DNA from: Ruegeria marina
Lineage (GTDB): Bacteria; Pseudomonadota; Alphaproteobacteria; Rhodobacterales; Rhodobacteraceae
Length of the DNA stretch: 64,000 bases
NCBI RefSeq assembly: GCF_900101475.1
Contig: NZ_FMZV01000001.1
Coordinates: 186,001-250,000 of the forward strand
Reading direction: 5' to 3'
Part shown: positions 20,153 through 29,141 of the stretch, in pieces
Layout of the letters: every line of letters starts with the position of its first letter
How positions within the stretch are numbered: the stretch's first letter is position 1
Notes under the pieces: model-generated
Told to the model about the DNA's origin: nothing
The model's input: only the letters and a program-made list of their open reading frames with translations
The model's database searches: none
Made by a program: the position numbers and the translations under genes

Positions 20153-20227
20153 TCCGGCGTAGCTCAGCGGTAGAGCAGTTGACTGTTAATCAATTGGTCG
20201 TAGGTTCGATCCCTACCGCCGGAGCCA
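20153..20227 (+). tRNA. tRNA-Asn (anticodon GTT)
   Basis: A 75-base tRNA. The acceptor stem TCCGGCG pairs with CGCCGGA, the discriminator is G and CCA is encoded. The anticodon loop CTGTTAA gives GTT. The D arm is GCTCAGCGGTAGAGC and the T arm carries GGTTCGATCCC. Confidence 0.97.
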
Positions 20228-20412
20228 TCTTTCCAGAACACTTCGTGCCCCCAATTTAATGATGCCTCTCGGCCGGCCAATTTTGCGGTCTCGCCCAAAC
20301 CCGGTTTAGTGGGGGCGCGGCCGTCCCACGGATGAATAACCCTGGTCGTAATCTGGTTGACCGCGAATTCTTCACATGGTTTGCAGCACTCCGAGACTTG
20401 GATGTGCGCAAA

Positions 20413-20991
20413 ATGCTGAATTCTCTCTACAACAGAACCATGGCCCTGGCCTATCACCCGCGCGCAATGTGGGCGCTGGCTGTAGTGGCCTTTCTGGAAA
20501 GCTCGGTCTTTCCGATCCCGCCGGACCTGCTGATGATCCCGATGATTCTCGCCCGTCCCTCGCGCGCCTGGGCAATCGCGCTGGTGGCGTTGGTGGCCTC
20601 GGTTCTGGGAGGGGTGCTCGGATATGCCATCGGCGCCTTTTTCTACGAGAGTGTCGGCGCTCCGATTCTCCAAGCCATGGGCAAGGCCGAGGCGATGGAG
20701 GCGTTCAATACGCGTTTCAACGATTTCGGCTTCTGGGCGGTGCTGACCGCCGGGGTGACCCCCTTCCCCTACAAGGTGATCACCATCATGTCGGGCTGGA
20801 CCGGTATGCCGCTGGCAACCTTCGTGGCCACCTCGATTCTGGCCCGCGCGCTTCGCTTCTTCCTGGTCGCCGCGCTCTTGTGGAAATTCGGCGCACCCGT
20901 CCGTGATTTCATCGAAAAACGCCTCGGCCTGGTGCTGACCGTCTTCATGGCGCTGCTGATCGGCGGCTTTCTATTGGTGAGGTACCTCTGA
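20413..20991 (+). CDS. YqaA-family (SNARE-associated/DedA-like) membrane protein
   Basis: A 192-residue inner-membrane protein with about five hydrophobic segments. 'FLESSVFPIPPDLLMIPM' (about 28-45) and 'FGFWAVLTAGVTPFPYKVITIMSG' (about 108-131) are the conserved re-entrant motifs of DedA/VTT-domain proteins in the YqaA branch; YqaA function is unknown, while DedA relatives act in lipid flipping and membrane homeostasis. Start 20413 places the first residues before the first helix; 20332 is also open but adds a poor 27-residue stretch. The TGATG overlap couples it to dsbB. Confidence 0.85.
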   Translation: MLNSLYNRTMALAYHPRAMWALAVVAFLESSVFPIPPDLLMIPMILARPSRAWAIALVALVASVLGGVLGYAIGAFFYESVGAPILQAMGKAEAMEAFNTRFNDFGFWAVLTAGVTPFPYKVITIMSGWTGMPLATFVATSILARALRFFLVAALLWKFGAPVRDFIEKRLGLVLTVFMALLIGGFLLVRYL

Positions 20992-21452
20992 TGTCCCGCA
21001 AGACCCTGATCCTTCTGGCCGCCGGTGGATCTGCCGCGCTTCTATTGGGGGCCTGGGCCTTCCAGTACATCGGTGGTCTTGCCCCCTGCAAGATGTGCAT
21101 CTGGCAGCGCTACCCGCATGGCGCGGCGGTCCTGATCGGCGCGCTGGCGCTGGCTACCGGCTGGCGGCTCCTGCCCTGGGCCGGGGCGCTTGCGGCGCTG
21201 ACCACCTCCGGCGTCGGCTTCTTTCACGCCGGCGTCGAACAGGGCTGGTGGGAAGGCCCCACCACCTGCACCTCCGGCCCCATCGGAGGGCTCAGCGCCG
21301 AACAGCTGATGGAGCAGATCATGAACGCGCCACTGGTGCGCTGCGACGAGATTCCCTGGCAGATGCTGGGCATTTCCATGGCCGGCTGGAACGGGCTGAT
21401 CTCGCTGGCGCTGGCGCTGCTCTGGCTGCTGGCGGCGACCCGTCGCAGCTGA
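20991..21452 (+). CDS. dsbB: Disulfide bond formation protein B
   Basis: A 153-residue inner-membrane protein with four membrane segments and both periplasmic cysteine pairs: 'APCKMCIWQR' (CXXC, about 32-41) and the second pair at 'TTCTSG' and 'VRCDEIPW' (about 92 and 117). The Arg-His region after the CXXC is as in DsbB, which reoxidises DsbA and passes electrons to ubiquinone. It starts within the stop of the YqaA gene. Its partner dsbA is not in the window. Confidence 0.92.
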   Translation: MSRKTLILLAAGGSAALLLGAWAFQYIGGLAPCKMCIWQRYPHGAAVLIGALALATGWRLLPWAGALAALTTSGVGFFHAGVEQGWWEGPTTCTSGPIGGLSAEQLMEQIMNAPLVRCDEIPWQMLGISMAGWNGLISLALALLWLLAATRRS

Positions 21453-21459
21453 CCAGCCT

Positions 21460-21535
21460 TTCATCTTTTCCCAAATACTCCGGGGGCAGGTGACAAAATT
21501 CTGCGAATTTTGCACCGGGGGGTGGCGCCCCCTGT
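21460..21535 (+). repeat. Intergenic repeat, copy B (dsbB/Lrp convergent gap)
   Basis: It has the core CATCTTTTCCCAAATACTCC, then a perfect hairpin (CAAAATTC-TGC-GAATTTTG) and a GGGGGTGGCGCCCCC block. It lies directly after dsbB and before the end of the Lrp-family gene. Confidence 0.65.
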
Positions 21536-21972
21536 CAGGTTGATTTCTTAGTTGACAGCAGCAGGCTGGTCTCGCTCGCCTGTACCCCTTCGAACATCCG
21601 GATCTTGGCCAGCGCCGTGTCCAGATCTTCCAGCGTCTCGGTGCCAAGTTCGACAATCAGGTCCCAGCGCCCATTGGTCGAGTGAATGGCGCGTACCTCT
21701 TTCAGACCCTGCAATTGCCGCGTCACCCGCGCTGCGCCACGGCCTTCGATCTCGATCATCATCAGCCCCCGCACCGGATCATTCAGCACATCCTCTTTCA
21801 GGACAACCGAAAATCCGAGGATATCGCCCCTCTGAACCAGACGCTCGATCCGGGCCCGCACCGTGGTCCGCGACAGGTTCAGTTGCAAAGCCAGATCGGA
21901 AAGCGACGCGCGCGCGTCATGTCTGAGCGCAGCGACCAGGCGTTCATCCGTTTTGTCCATCTTCATGTCCAT
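21535..21972 (-). CDS. Lrp/AsnC-family transcriptional regulator
   Basis: A 145-residue protein with an N-terminal winged helix-turn-helix ('LSDLALQLNLSRTTVRARIERL', about 24-45) and a C-terminal RAM ligand-binding domain ('RAIHSTNGRWDLIVELGTETLEDLD'). These regulators form octamers and sense amino acids. It is divergent from the arginase-ornithine cyclodeaminase pair with about 97 A+T-rich bases between, so it probably controls arginine breakdown in response to arginine or ornithine. Several in-frame ATG codons exist; 21972 or 21966 fit best. Confidence 0.9.
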   Translation of the reverse strand: MDMKMDKTDERLVAALRHDARASLSDLALQLNLSRTTVRARIERLVQRGDILGFSVVLKEDVLNDPVRGLMMIEIEGRGAARVTRQLQGLKEVRAIHSTNGRWDLIVELGTETLEDLDTALAKIRMFEGVQASETSLLLSTKKST

Positions 21973-22069
21973 TTTGATAAATCCACGCACAACATGATCA
22001 AATATCACACTTGGTTTCAACGCGTTTCGAACAGAAATTGGTGCAAGCAAAGTTAAACACTGTGAAAAG

Positions 22070-22996
22070 ATGACCTCCAGACGTTGTATCCTGATCGGTG
22101 CGCCCGTCGACAGCGGCAAGCGACGCACCGGCTGCCTGATGGGGCCGGACGCCTACCGCACCGCCGGGCTTGCCGAGGCGCTGTCCGATCTCGGCCATGT
22201 GGTCGAGGATCTGGGCAATCTGACGCCGGCCGAACATGGCCCCGAACCGGACGGCACCCATCTGCATCAACCGAACCGGACCATCGGCTGGACCAACCGC
22301 CTGATCCGCGCCGCCGAGCAGGCGATGCCGCGCGGCCTGCCCATCTTTCTGGGCGGCGATCACGCGCTGGCGCTCGGCAGCGTGGCGGGCGTGGCAAACC
22401 ATGCCGCCCGGATGGGCCGCCCGCAATTCGTGCTCTGGCTCGACGCGCACAGCGACTACCACACGCCCGAAACCTCCACCTCCGGCAATCTGCACGGCAC
22501 CCCGCTGGGCTATGTGACGGGGCGCAGCGGCTTTGCCGGCTTCCCGGTGATCACCAACCCGGTGAAACAGGAAAACATCTGCATCATCGGCCTGCGCTCG
22601 GTCGACCGCCCCGAACGCGAAGCGCTGCAACAGACGAAGATCCGCTTTCACGACATGCGCCAGATCGACGAAACCGGCATTGCCCGGCCGCTGGCCGCCT
22701 TTCTCGACACCGTGGCGGCGGCGAACGGCATGCTGCATGTCTCGCTCGATGTCGATTTCCTCGACCCGTCCATCGCGCCCGCCGTCGGCACCACCGTGCC
22801 CGGCGGCGCCACCATCCGCGAAGGTCACCTGGTGATGGAGATGATCTGCGACAGCGGGTTGATGACCTCGCTCGACCTGGTCGAACTGAACCCGTTTCTC
22901 GACGAACGCGGCCGCACCGCCCAACTCATGGTCGATCTGGCCGCCTCTGCCCTGGGCCGCCGTGTCTTCGACCGTCCGACGCAAAGCTATTCCTGA
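22070..22996 (+). CDS. rocF: Arginase
   Basis: A 308-residue ureohydrolase converting arginine to ornithine and urea. The Mn-binding motifs are all present: 'FLGGDHALALGSVAG' (about 92-106), 'LDAHSDYHTPETSTSGNLHG' (about 124-143) and 'SLDVDFLDPSIAPAVGTTVPGG' (about 225-246). The 'GTTVPGG' ending and the N-terminal 'IGAPVDSGKRRTGCLMGP' favour arginase over agmatinase. It is followed by ornithine cyclodeaminase after 21 bases, giving a two-step route from arginine to proline. The divergent Lrp gene is the likely regulator. Confidence 0.93.
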   Translation: MTSRRCILIGAPVDSGKRRTGCLMGPDAYRTAGLAEALSDLGHVVEDLGNLTPAEHGPEPDGTHLHQPNRTIGWTNRLIRAAEQAMPRGLPIFLGGDHALALGSVAGVANHAARMGRPQFVLWLDAHSDYHTPETSTSGNLHGTPLGYVTGRSGFAGFPVITNPVKQENICIIGLRSVDRPEREALQQTKIRFHDMRQIDETGIARPLAAFLDTVAAANGMLHVSLDVDFLDPSIAPAVGTTVPGGATIREGHLVMEMICDSGLMTSLDLVELNPFLDERGRTAQLMVDLAASALGRRVFDRPTQSYS

Positions 22997-23017
22997 TCGG
23001 CCCGGAAAGGATCCCAA

Positions 23018-24079
23018 ATGACCACCCTCCCCCCTTCGGACAAGGCGCTCGTTCCCTTCGTCTCGGTCGATCACATGATGCGGCTGATCCACCATATCGG
23101 TGTCGAAGAGATGATGCGCGGTATCGCCGAATACATAGAAGCCGATTTTCGCCGCTGGGAAAACTTCGACAAGACCCCGCGCGTGGCCAGCCATTCCCCC
23201 GTCGGCGTGATCGAGTTGATGCCCACCTCGGACGGCGAACTCTACGGCTTCAAATATGTCAACGGCCACCCCAAGAACACCAGGGAGGGGTTGCAGACCG
23301 TCACCGCCTTCGGCCTTCTGGCCTCGGTCGAGACCGGCTATCCGGTACTGCTGAGCGAGATGACCATGCTGACCGCGCTGCGCACCGCCGCCACCTCGGC
23401 CATGGTGGCGAAATACCTTGCGCCCGAAGGTGCGCATACGATGGCGATGATCGGCAACGGCGCGCAATCGGAATTCCAGACCCTGGCGATGAAGGCGATC
23501 TGCGGGCTGAAGACCGTGCGTCTCTACGACATCGACCCGACCGCCACCGCCAAGGCCGCCCGCAACCTGGCGAGTCAGGGGATCGAGGTGGTCAGTTGTA
23601 ACTCGCCGGAAGAGGCGATCGAAGGCGCCCAGATCCTGACGACATGCACCGCCGACAAGCAATATGCGACCATCCTGACCGACAACATGGTCGGTTCGGG
23701 CGTACATATCAACGCCATCGGCGGCGACTGCCCGGGCAAGACCGAACTGGCCGCCGCGATCCTGCACCGCTCGGACATTTTCGTCGAATACCCGCCCCAG
23801 ACCCGGATCGAGGGCGAGATCCAGCAACTGGCGCCCGATCACCCGGTGATCGAGATGTGGCAGGTGATCGCCGGCAAGGTCCCCGGCCGCACCTCGGACC
23901 GGCAGATCACCCTCTTTGACAGCGTCGGATTCGCCATCGAGGATTTCTCGGCGCTGCGCTATGTGCGCGACCAGCTGATGACGACAGGTTTTTATCATGC
24001 CCTTGACCTGCTGGCCGATCCCGACGATCCGCGCGACCTGTTCGGAATGCTGCAACGGGCAGCTCCCGTCGTTGCCTGA
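23018..24079 (+). CDS. ocd: Ornithine cyclodeaminase
   Basis: A 353-residue member of the ornithine cyclodeaminase/mu-crystallin family that turns ornithine into proline and ammonia using tightly bound NAD. '[25 protein letters not shown]' (about 110-134), the Rossmann start '[18 protein letters not shown]' (about 142-159) and '[20 protein letters not shown]' (about 228-247), with the catalytic Asp of 'GGDCPGK', fit the true Ocd subgroup. It lies 21 bases after arginase in the same operon. Confidence 0.93.
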   Translation: MTTLPPSDKALVPFVSVDHMMRLIHHIGVEEMMRGIAEYIEADFRRWENFDKTPRVASHSPVGVIELMPTSDGELYGFKYVNGHPKNTREGLQTVTAFGLLASVETGYPVLLSEMTMLTALRTAATSAMVAKYLAPEGAHTMAMIGNGAQSEFQTLAMKAICGLKTVRLYDIDPTATAKAARNLASQGIEVVSCNSPEEAIEGAQILTTCTADKQYATILTDNMVGSGVHINAIGGDCPGKTELAAAILHRSDIFVEYPPQTRIEGEIQQLAPDHPVIEMWQVIAGKVPGRTSDRQITLFDSVGFAIEDFSALRYVRDQLMTTGFYHALDLLADPDDPRDLFGMLQRAAPVVA

Positions 24080-24146
24080 GGCGTACCGGGGCGCCGCGGC
24101 GCGCCCGGCCTTGCGCTCCGGCAATGCTGTTGCTATGGCCGCGACC

Positions 24147-24488
24147 ATGCCCGACACGCTCCCGCCTTGCCCCGAATGCGCCTCTGCCTTCACCTATCAG
24201 GTGGATGCCCTGCTCAACTGTCCCGAATGCGGTCACGAATGGCAGGCGGGCGAGTCCGCGCCTGCACTGGCCGAGGTCCGCGACAGCGTCGGCAACCTGC
24301 TGGCCGACGGCGACAGCGTCACCGTGATCAAGGACCTCAAGGTCAAGGGCAGCTCGGCCGTGGTCAAGGTCGGCACCAAGGTGCGCAACATCCGGTTGGT
24401 GGATGGGGATCACGACATCGACTGCAAGGTGCCCGGCATCGGCCAGATGGGGCTCAAGTCGCAATTCGTGAAGAAAGCGCCGGACTGA
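24147..24488 (+). CDS. PhnA/YjdM-family zinc ribbon protein
   Basis: A 113-residue protein close in length to E. coli YjdM. The N-terminal zinc ribbon is CPECASAF...CPEC (about 8-29), and '[21 protein letters not shown]' then '[13 protein letters not shown]' and '[16 protein letters not shown]' are family blocks. YjdM is named after phosphonate genes but its role is not established. Start 24147 aligns best with the family; 24135 would add MAAT. It is not clearly coupled to ocd (67-base gap). Confidence 0.88.
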   Translation: MPDTLPPCPECASAFTYQVDALLNCPECGHEWQAGESAPALAEVRDSVGNLLADGDSVTVIKDLKVKGSSAVVKVGTKVRNIRLVDGDHDIDCKVPGIGQMGLKSQFVKKAPD

Positions 24489-24560
24489 CCCACCGGAACG
24501 GAATGGGCAAAACGGTCAATCCGCGTCCGTATGCCCGTACAAAACGGTCAAGACCCGTGT

Positions 24561-25145
24561 TCACGCATCCAGTTCGGCATCCCAGTAGAGATAATCGATC
24601 CAGCTGTCATGCAGGTGATTGGGCGGGAACTTGCGGCCCACATTTCGCAACTCCTCTGCCTGCGGCCGACGCGGCGGCCGGCGCAGGGCCATCCCGGCCT
24701 GACGCAATGATTTCGAACCTTTACGCAGATTGCAGGGCGCGCAGGCGGCGACCACGTTCTCCCAGCTTGTGACCCCGCCCGCGGCGCGCGGCACTACGTG
24801 GTCAAAGGTCAGATCCCCCTTGCCGCCACAGTACTGGCAGTGGAATTCGTCGCGCAAAAACAAATTGAAGCGCGTGAAGGCCACGCGCTTCTGGGGTTTT
24901 ACATAGTCTTTCAGAACCACCACCGAGGGTATTCGGATCACCACGCTCGGGCTACGGACGACCTCATCGTATTCGGCCACGATATCCACCCTGTCCAGCC
25001 AGGCAGCCTTGATCGCCTCCTGCCAGGGCCAGAGCGACAGCGGGTAATAGGACAGCGGACGGTAGTCCGCGTTCAGAACCAGCGCCGGGTGGTGTTTCAA
25101 CGCCCCCGGTTCCCTTACGAAATCCGTTCTGAAATCGCCATCCAT
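24561..25145 (-). CDS. HNH endonuclease domain protein
   Basis: A 194-residue protein with a C-terminal HNH nuclease fold: zinc pairs 'CQYCG' and 'CAPCN' (about 103 and 134), the catalytic motif 'LTFDHVVPRAAGG' (about 112-124), then 'NVVAACAPCNLRKG'. The first 90 residues ('LNADYRPLSYYPLSLWPWQEA') match a widely conserved bacterial HNH family of unknown role that is chromosomal rather than mobile. I saw no restriction or intron partners. The gene is convergent with the PhnA-like gene. Confidence 0.88.
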   Translation of the reverse strand: MDGDFRTDFVREPGALKHHPALVLNADYRPLSYYPLSLWPWQEAIKAAWLDRVDIVAEYDEVVRSPSVVIRIPSVVVLKDYVKPQKRVAFTRFNLFLRDEFHCQYCGGKGDLTFDHVVPRAAGGVTSWENVVAACAPCNLRKGSKSLRQAGMALRRPPRRPQAEELRNVGRKFPPNHLHDSWIDYLYWDAELDA

Positions 25146-25254
25146 CTCGGACTCTCTCCTCGCCCCGGACCGCCTCTTGCCTGTCCCGGAGCGGGGAGCA
25201 CCCGCCCCGGCATAATTTGACTATATATCGTGGTCGGCCTCTGGCAAGTCCTGA

Positions 25255-25319
25255 TTATCCACTACATGTCGCCCTTCGAATAGCTTGCACAGGTAACAGG
25301 CGCATGACGGTTATCCACA
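25255..25319 (+). promoter_or_regulatory. Pair of DnaA-box-like sequences
   Basis: TTATCCACT (25255-25263) and a perfect consensus TTATCCACA (25311-25319) lie 47 bases apart in the same orientation, in the gap between the HNH gene and the RluE-type gene. They might bind DnaA; nothing marks this as an origin. Confidence 0.4.
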
Positions 25320-25346
25320 GGCTTGCCGGGTCGTGCACGGATCGTT

Positions 25347-25937
25347 ATGGGCAATAGCATGGCATGGTTCATCCGCTTCAACAAACCTTATGACGTTCTG
25401 TCCCAGTTCACCGATCGCGGCAGTGCCGGTTCATCGCGCCAAACCCTGTCGGATTTCATCGACCTGCCGGGCGTTTACCCCGCCGGACGCCTGGACCGCG
25501 ACAGCGAAGGGCTGATGCTGTTGACGGACGACGGGCGCCTGCAGGCGCGTATCGCCGACCCCAGGCACAAGATGGCCAAGACCTATTGGGCGCAGGTCGA
25601 AGGCATCCCCGATGCCGCGGCGCTGCGCGCGCTGGCCGAAGGGGTCGATCTGAACGACGGCCGCACCCGCCCGGCGCGGGCCCGTCTGATCGACACACCG
25701 CCCGACCTGTGGCCGCGCAATCCGCCGATCCGGGTACGCAAATCGGTACCGGACAGCTGGATCGAGTTGACCATCCGCGAAGGCCGCAACCGGCAGGTGA
25801 GGCGGATGACCGCCGCAGTGGGCCACCCCACGCTGCGCCTGATCCGCGCCCGCATCGGCGACTGGACGATCGACGGGCTGGCGCCCGGCCAGTGGGAGAC
25901 CCTGCCCGCCCCCGCGCACCCGCGATCTGGACATTGA
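25347..25937 (+). CDS. rluE: rRNA large subunit pseudouridine synthase, RluE type
   Basis: A 196-residue RsuA-family synthase lacking the S4 domain, as RluE (which modifies U2457 of 23S rRNA) does. '[11 protein letters not shown]' opens the fold, '[20 protein letters not shown]' (about 42-61) carries the catalytic Asp, and '[29 protein letters not shown]' (about 147-175) is the C-terminal family motif. Start 25347 is likely; 25359 is also possible. The codon at 25323 is TTG and would overlap DnaA-box sequence upstream. Confidence 0.9.
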   Translation: MGNSMAWFIRFNKPYDVLSQFTDRGSAGSSRQTLSDFIDLPGVYPAGRLDRDSEGLMLLTDDGRLQARIADPRHKMAKTYWAQVEGIPDAAALRALAEGVDLNDGRTRPARARLIDTPPDLWPRNPPIRVRKSVPDSWIELTIREGRNRQVRRMTAAVGHPTLRLIRARIGDWTIDGLAPGQWETLPAPAHPRSGH

Positions 25938-25978
25938 ACCGGACACGGCGCCCTTTTCCGAGCAAAGCCGCGACAGGT

Positions 25979-26024
25979 CTTCTTTCTGGTCAAAAAATAC
26001 TCCCGCCGGAGGCATCCGCCGCCA
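25979..26024 (+). repeat. Intergenic repeat, copy C
   Basis: The core TTCTTTCTGGTC followed by AAAAAATACTCC is shared with copies D and E almost base for base. It is followed by a G+C-rich stretch and lies 42 bases after the rluE stop, with the convergent monooxygenase gene beyond. Confidence 0.7.
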
Positions 26025-26084
26025 AAACCGCGTGATCGGCCTGTGTTTGTTCTCACGCCGGGCACACAAGCCGGGTCGATCCGC

Positions 26085-26384
26085 TCAGAGAGAGACTTTC
26101 TCTCCACCTTCGCGCCGGTAGACATCACGCGAAACCACGCCTGCCCTTGCCAGGGCCGCGCGGAAACGTGCCATGTGCGGGGTTGCGAAATGCGCTTCGA
26201 GAGCGGTCAGATCCTGCCACTCCTCATAGACACGAAACCGGGTTTCCTGCCCCAGGACCTGGCTGAACTCGTAAACAATGCAGCCGGGCTCCTTCAGGGT
26301 CTCGGCAACCATTTCCGCAGCCGCCGCACGGGCAGTCTCAACCCCGTCCTCGGCAATCTCGATCACTCCGGTCACGATCAGCAT
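26085..26384 (-). CDS. Antibiotic-biosynthesis monooxygenase (ABM) domain protein
   Basis: A 99-residue ferredoxin-like protein of the ABM/YgiN type: 'MLIVTGVIEIAEDGVETARA', 'EPGCIVYEFSQVL' and 'RFRVYEEWQDLTALEAHFATPHM'. Such small dimers include quinol monooxygenases and heme-degrading enzymes, so the substrate stays open. It is 21 bases downstream of the esterase gene, on the same strand. Confidence 0.85.
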   Translation of the reverse strand: MLIVTGVIEIAEDGVETARAAAAEMVAETLKEPGCIVYEFSQVLGQETRFRVYEEWQDLTALEAHFATPHMARFRAALARAGVVSRDVYRREGGEKVSL

Positions 26385-26405
26385 CTCTGTCTCTCCAGGC
26401 GGAAG

Positions 26406-27071
26406 TCACAGGCTCAGCTTGTCGCGCATGAAGGCCAGCGCCACGCTCAGCCCGTCGGGCGCGATGCCGTGACCGGTGCCTTTCATCACATGGGCATAGA
26501 TCTCCTTGAACCCTGCTCCCTGCAACGCTTCGGCCGCCTGCGGCAGCGATTGCGGCGGCACCATCTCGTCGGCATCGCCATGCACCAGCAGGATCGGCAT
26601 CCGGCTGACCACCTCGTCGGCCAGCAATTCCGGTTCCAGCAACCGCCCCGAAAAGGCAACGATTCCCGCGACCGGGTCCTCGCGCCGGGGCGCGACATGC
26701 AGGCTCAGCATGGTTCCCTGGCTGAAGCCGAACAGGACCACCTGTTCGGGCAACAGATCCTCGTCCACCATCAGCGCATCGAGAAAGGCGTTGAAGTCTT
26801 CGATCGCGGCAGCCATGCCGCGGCGGGCCTCTTCCTCGGACGAGCCATCCAGCCAGGGAATCGGGAACCACTGGAAACCGAAAGGCATGCCCGGAATGGT
26901 TTCCGGCGCGTCCGGGGCAACGAACAGCGTATCCGGCAGATGTTCTCCCAGAACATCGGCGATCCCCAGCAAATCGGCCCCGTTGGCGCCATAGCCATGC
27001 ACGAAAACAACGGCCGAGCGCACCGCACCTGAAACCGGCTCCTTGCGAAGCGCATTCAAAACCCGCGTCAT
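26406..27071 (-). CDS. Phospholipase/carboxylesterase-type alpha/beta hydrolase
   Basis: A 221-residue hydrolase with the fold's oxyanion segment 'VVFVHGYGANGADL' (about 21-34), the nucleophile elbow 'GFSQG' (Ser near 114), the acid 'LVHGDADEMVP' and the His in 'GTGHGIAPD' (about 200). It follows the LysoPL-A/acyl-protein thioesterase (YpfH-like) pattern. The natural ester is not known. The ATG overlaps the stop of the DNA glycosylase gene by four bases. Confidence 0.88.
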   Translation of the reverse strand: MTRVLNALRKEPVSGAVRSAVVFVHGYGANGADLLGIADVLGEHLPDTLFVAPDAPETIPGMPFGFQWFPIPWLDGSSEEEARRGMAAAIEDFNAFLDALMVDEDLLPEQVVLFGFSQGTMLSLHVAPRREDPVAGIVAFSGRLLEPELLADEVVSRMPILLVHGDADEMVPPQSLPQAAEALQGAGFKEIYAHVMKGTGHGIAPDGLSVALAFMRDKLSL

Positions 27072-27700
27072 CTGATCCCTTCCCTGTCCTTGGCTACCCG
27101 GTAATAGGCCCAGAGCACCCGCGCCGCAACCGACCGCCAGGGCGACCAGTCCAGCGCCATCTGCCGCAGCGCCTTTTCGCTGGGGCGCGCGGGCAAGTCG
27201 TAGAGCACACGGGCCGCTTCCTGCAAGGCCAGATCGCCGGGCGCAAAGACATCGGCGCGCCCCAGGCTGAACATGGCATAGATCTCGGCCGTCCAGACGC
27301 CGATACCCGGCACCCGGACCAGTTCGGCAACGACATCGGCATCAGGCGCAGACCGCAACGCCTTGAAATCAACCCCTGCGGCGGCAAGTTCACGGGCATA
27401 GCGGATCTTCTGCCGGCTCAAGCCCGCTTCCCGCAACGCGTCGTCCGACGCCGCGATGATCCTGCGCGGATCAGTCAATCCGGCGTCTTGCATACGCTGC
27501 CAGATGGCCTTGGCCGAGGCGACGCTGACCTGTTGGCTGACGATGGCACCGAGAAGTTCGGCAAACCCGTCCGGGCGTCTGCGCAATGGCAAGGGGCCGG
27601 TCAGGCTCAGCGCATGGGCCATGCGCGGACAGCGGACGGCGAGCCATTCGGCGCCCTCGGCCACGCAGTCCGGCGTTTCGATGATGCGCCCCACGTTCAT
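27068..27700 (-). CDS. DNA-3-methyladenine glycosylase, AlkA-type
   Basis: A 210-residue HhH-GPD protein, without the AlkA N-terminal TBP-like domain. 'LSRQKIRYARELAAAG' and the helix-hairpin-helix 'VRVPGIGVWTAEIYAMFSL' (about 135-153) precede the Gly-Pro-Asp loop 'FAPGDLALQEA' (about 159-169), where the Asp is catalytic. It cuts alkylated bases from DNA. Start 27700 follows a run GGAAACTG, and the longer frame to 28021 would overlap the divergent MFS gene. Confidence 0.88.
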   Translation of the reverse strand: MNVGRIIETPDCVAEGAEWLAVRCPRMAHALSLTGPLPLRRRPDGFAELLGAIVSQQVSVASAKAIWQRMQDAGLTDPRRIIAASDDALREAGLSRQKIRYARELAAAGVDFKALRSAPDADVVAELVRVPGIGVWTAEIYAMFSLGRADVFAPGDLALQEAARVLYDLPARPSEKALRQMALDWSPWRSVAARVLWAYYRVAKDREGIR

Positions 27701-27800
27701 CAGTTTCCCTGTAGATTCCCGAACCCTTTGCAGGTTAAGCGGATCACATTGCGTTTCAACCGGCTTGTGGTTGAACAAATTCAAGGTTACGCATTCGTCC

Positions 27801-29018
27801 ATGACAGCAATCGATATACATGTGAACGACAGCCGGGCCAAACGGAACGTGGCCGTTCTGGTCGCCGCACAGGCGATCCTGGGCGCCCAGATGCCGATGA
27901 TCTTCACCATCGGCGGCCTTGCAGGCCAATCCCTGGCCAGCAATCCCTGCCTGGCGACCTTGCCGATTTCGCTGATCGTGCTGGGGTCGATGCTTGCCGC
28001 GACCCCGATCTCGGCCATCATGCAGAAATGGGGCCGCCGGGCGGGGTTCTTCGTCGGGGCGGCCGCCGGCGCCTGCGGGGGCCTGGTCGGGGCCTACGGG
28101 CTCTACCTGGCCTCCTTCCCCCTGTTCCTTGCGGGCAGCCTGCTGACCGGCATCTACATGAGCGCGCATGGCTTCTATCGATTCGCAGCCGCCGATACCG
28201 CATCGGATGCCTTCCGGCCCAAGGCGATTTCCTATGTCATGGCGGGCGGTCTTGCCGCCGCAATCATCGGGCCGCAACTGGTCAAGGCCACCTCGGACGC
28301 CTTTGTCATCCCGTTCCTGGGCACCTATCTGGCGGTGATCTCGGTCAACCTGATCGGGGCGACGCTGTTCTTTTTCCTCGACATCCCACGCCCGCCTGTC
28401 CCGTCCGCCGACAGCCCGCGGGGCCGGTCACGTCTGGAGCTGCTGAAAACCCCGCGTATCGCGGTGGCGGTGATCTGCGCCATGGTCTCCTATGCGCTGA
28501 TGAACCTCGTGATGACCTCGACCCCGCTTGCCGTGGTGGGCTGTGGCTATACGCAAGGCGATGCGGCGGATGTGGTCACCAGCCATGTCCTGGCCATGTA
28601 TGTCCCAAGCTTCTTCACCGGCCACCTGATCGCCCGGTTCGGGGTGGAGAAAATCGTGGCATCGGGTCTTGTGATCCTGGCGGCGGCCGGAGTCGTGGCC
28701 CTGCAAGGCGTCGATCTGAACAACTTCTTTGTCGCGCTGATCCTGCTGGGTCTCGGCTGGAACTTTGGCTTCATCGGCGCAACGACCATGCTGGCGGGCG
28801 CCCATGAACCGCACGAACGGGGCCGCATGCAGGGGTTGAACGACCTGCTGGTGTTTGGCGGTGTGACGGTTGCTTCGCTGTCCTCGGGCGGACTGATGAA
28901 CTGTTCGGGCGGCACACCGGTCGAAGGCTGGACCGCCGTCAACCTCGCGATGGTGCCTCTGCTGACACTGGCCGGCGGCGCGCTGATCTGGCTGGTGCTG
29001 CGCCCCAGGGAAGCCTGA
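27801..29018 (+). CDS. MFS transporter
   Basis: A 405-residue inner-membrane protein with about 12 membrane segments. 'MQKWGRRAGFFVGAAAGACGG' (about 74-94) is the MFS A-motif between helices 2 and 3, and 'GLGWNFGFIGATTMLAGA' lies in the C-terminal half, with a loop rich in Pro and Ser at the domain junction. The family is close to YcaD/Bcr-like general exporters; the substrate is not predicted. The gene is divergent from the AlkA-type gene. Start 27801 is the ATG nearest the first helix. Confidence 0.85.
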   Translation: MTAIDIHVNDSRAKRNVAVLVAAQAILGAQMPMIFTIGGLAGQSLASNPCLATLPISLIVLGSMLAATPISAIMQKWGRRAGFFVGAAAGACGGLVGAYGLYLASFPLFLAGSLLTGIYMSAHGFYRFAAADTASDAFRPKAISYVMAGGLAAAIIGPQLVKATSDAFVIPFLGTYLAVISVNLIGATLFFFLDIPRPPVPSADSPRGRSRLELLKTPRIAVAVICAMVSYALMNLVMTSTPLAVVGCGYTQGDAADVVTSHVLAMYVPSFFTGHLIARFGVEKIVASGLVILAAAGVVALQGVDLNNFFVALILLGLGWNFGFIGATTMLAGAHEPHERGRMQGLNDLLVFGGVTVASLSSGGLMNCSGGTPVEGWTAVNLAMVPLLTLAGGALIWLVLRPREA

Positions 29019-29088
29019 GCACTGTTCAGGCGCCCTTTCAGGTGGAGTCCGCTTGTGTTTCCCAACCGGGTGTATCGCCGCGTTTCGG

Positions 29089-29136
29089 CTTCTTTCTGGT
29101 CGAAAATACTCCGGAGCGCGAGGCGGAGCCTCGCAA
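29089..29136 (+). repeat. Intergenic repeat, copy D
   Basis: The core CTTCTTTCTGGTCGAAAATA and CTCC is followed by the hairpin GCGAGGC-GGA-GCCTCGC. It lies 70 bases after the MFS gene and just before the end of the convergent gene. Confidence 0.75.
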
Positions 29137-29141
29137 GAATC

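Noticed and set aside
20164-20673. A minus-strand frame ending near 'SGGRDRTYDQLINSQLLYR'
   Set aside because: This is the known false protein produced by reading the tRNA-Asn gene region backwards; it has no other support.
24561-25145. HNH endonuclease as part of a mobile intron or restriction system
   Set aside because: No intron, methylase or insertion sequence nearby; the protein belongs to a widely conserved chromosomal HNH family.
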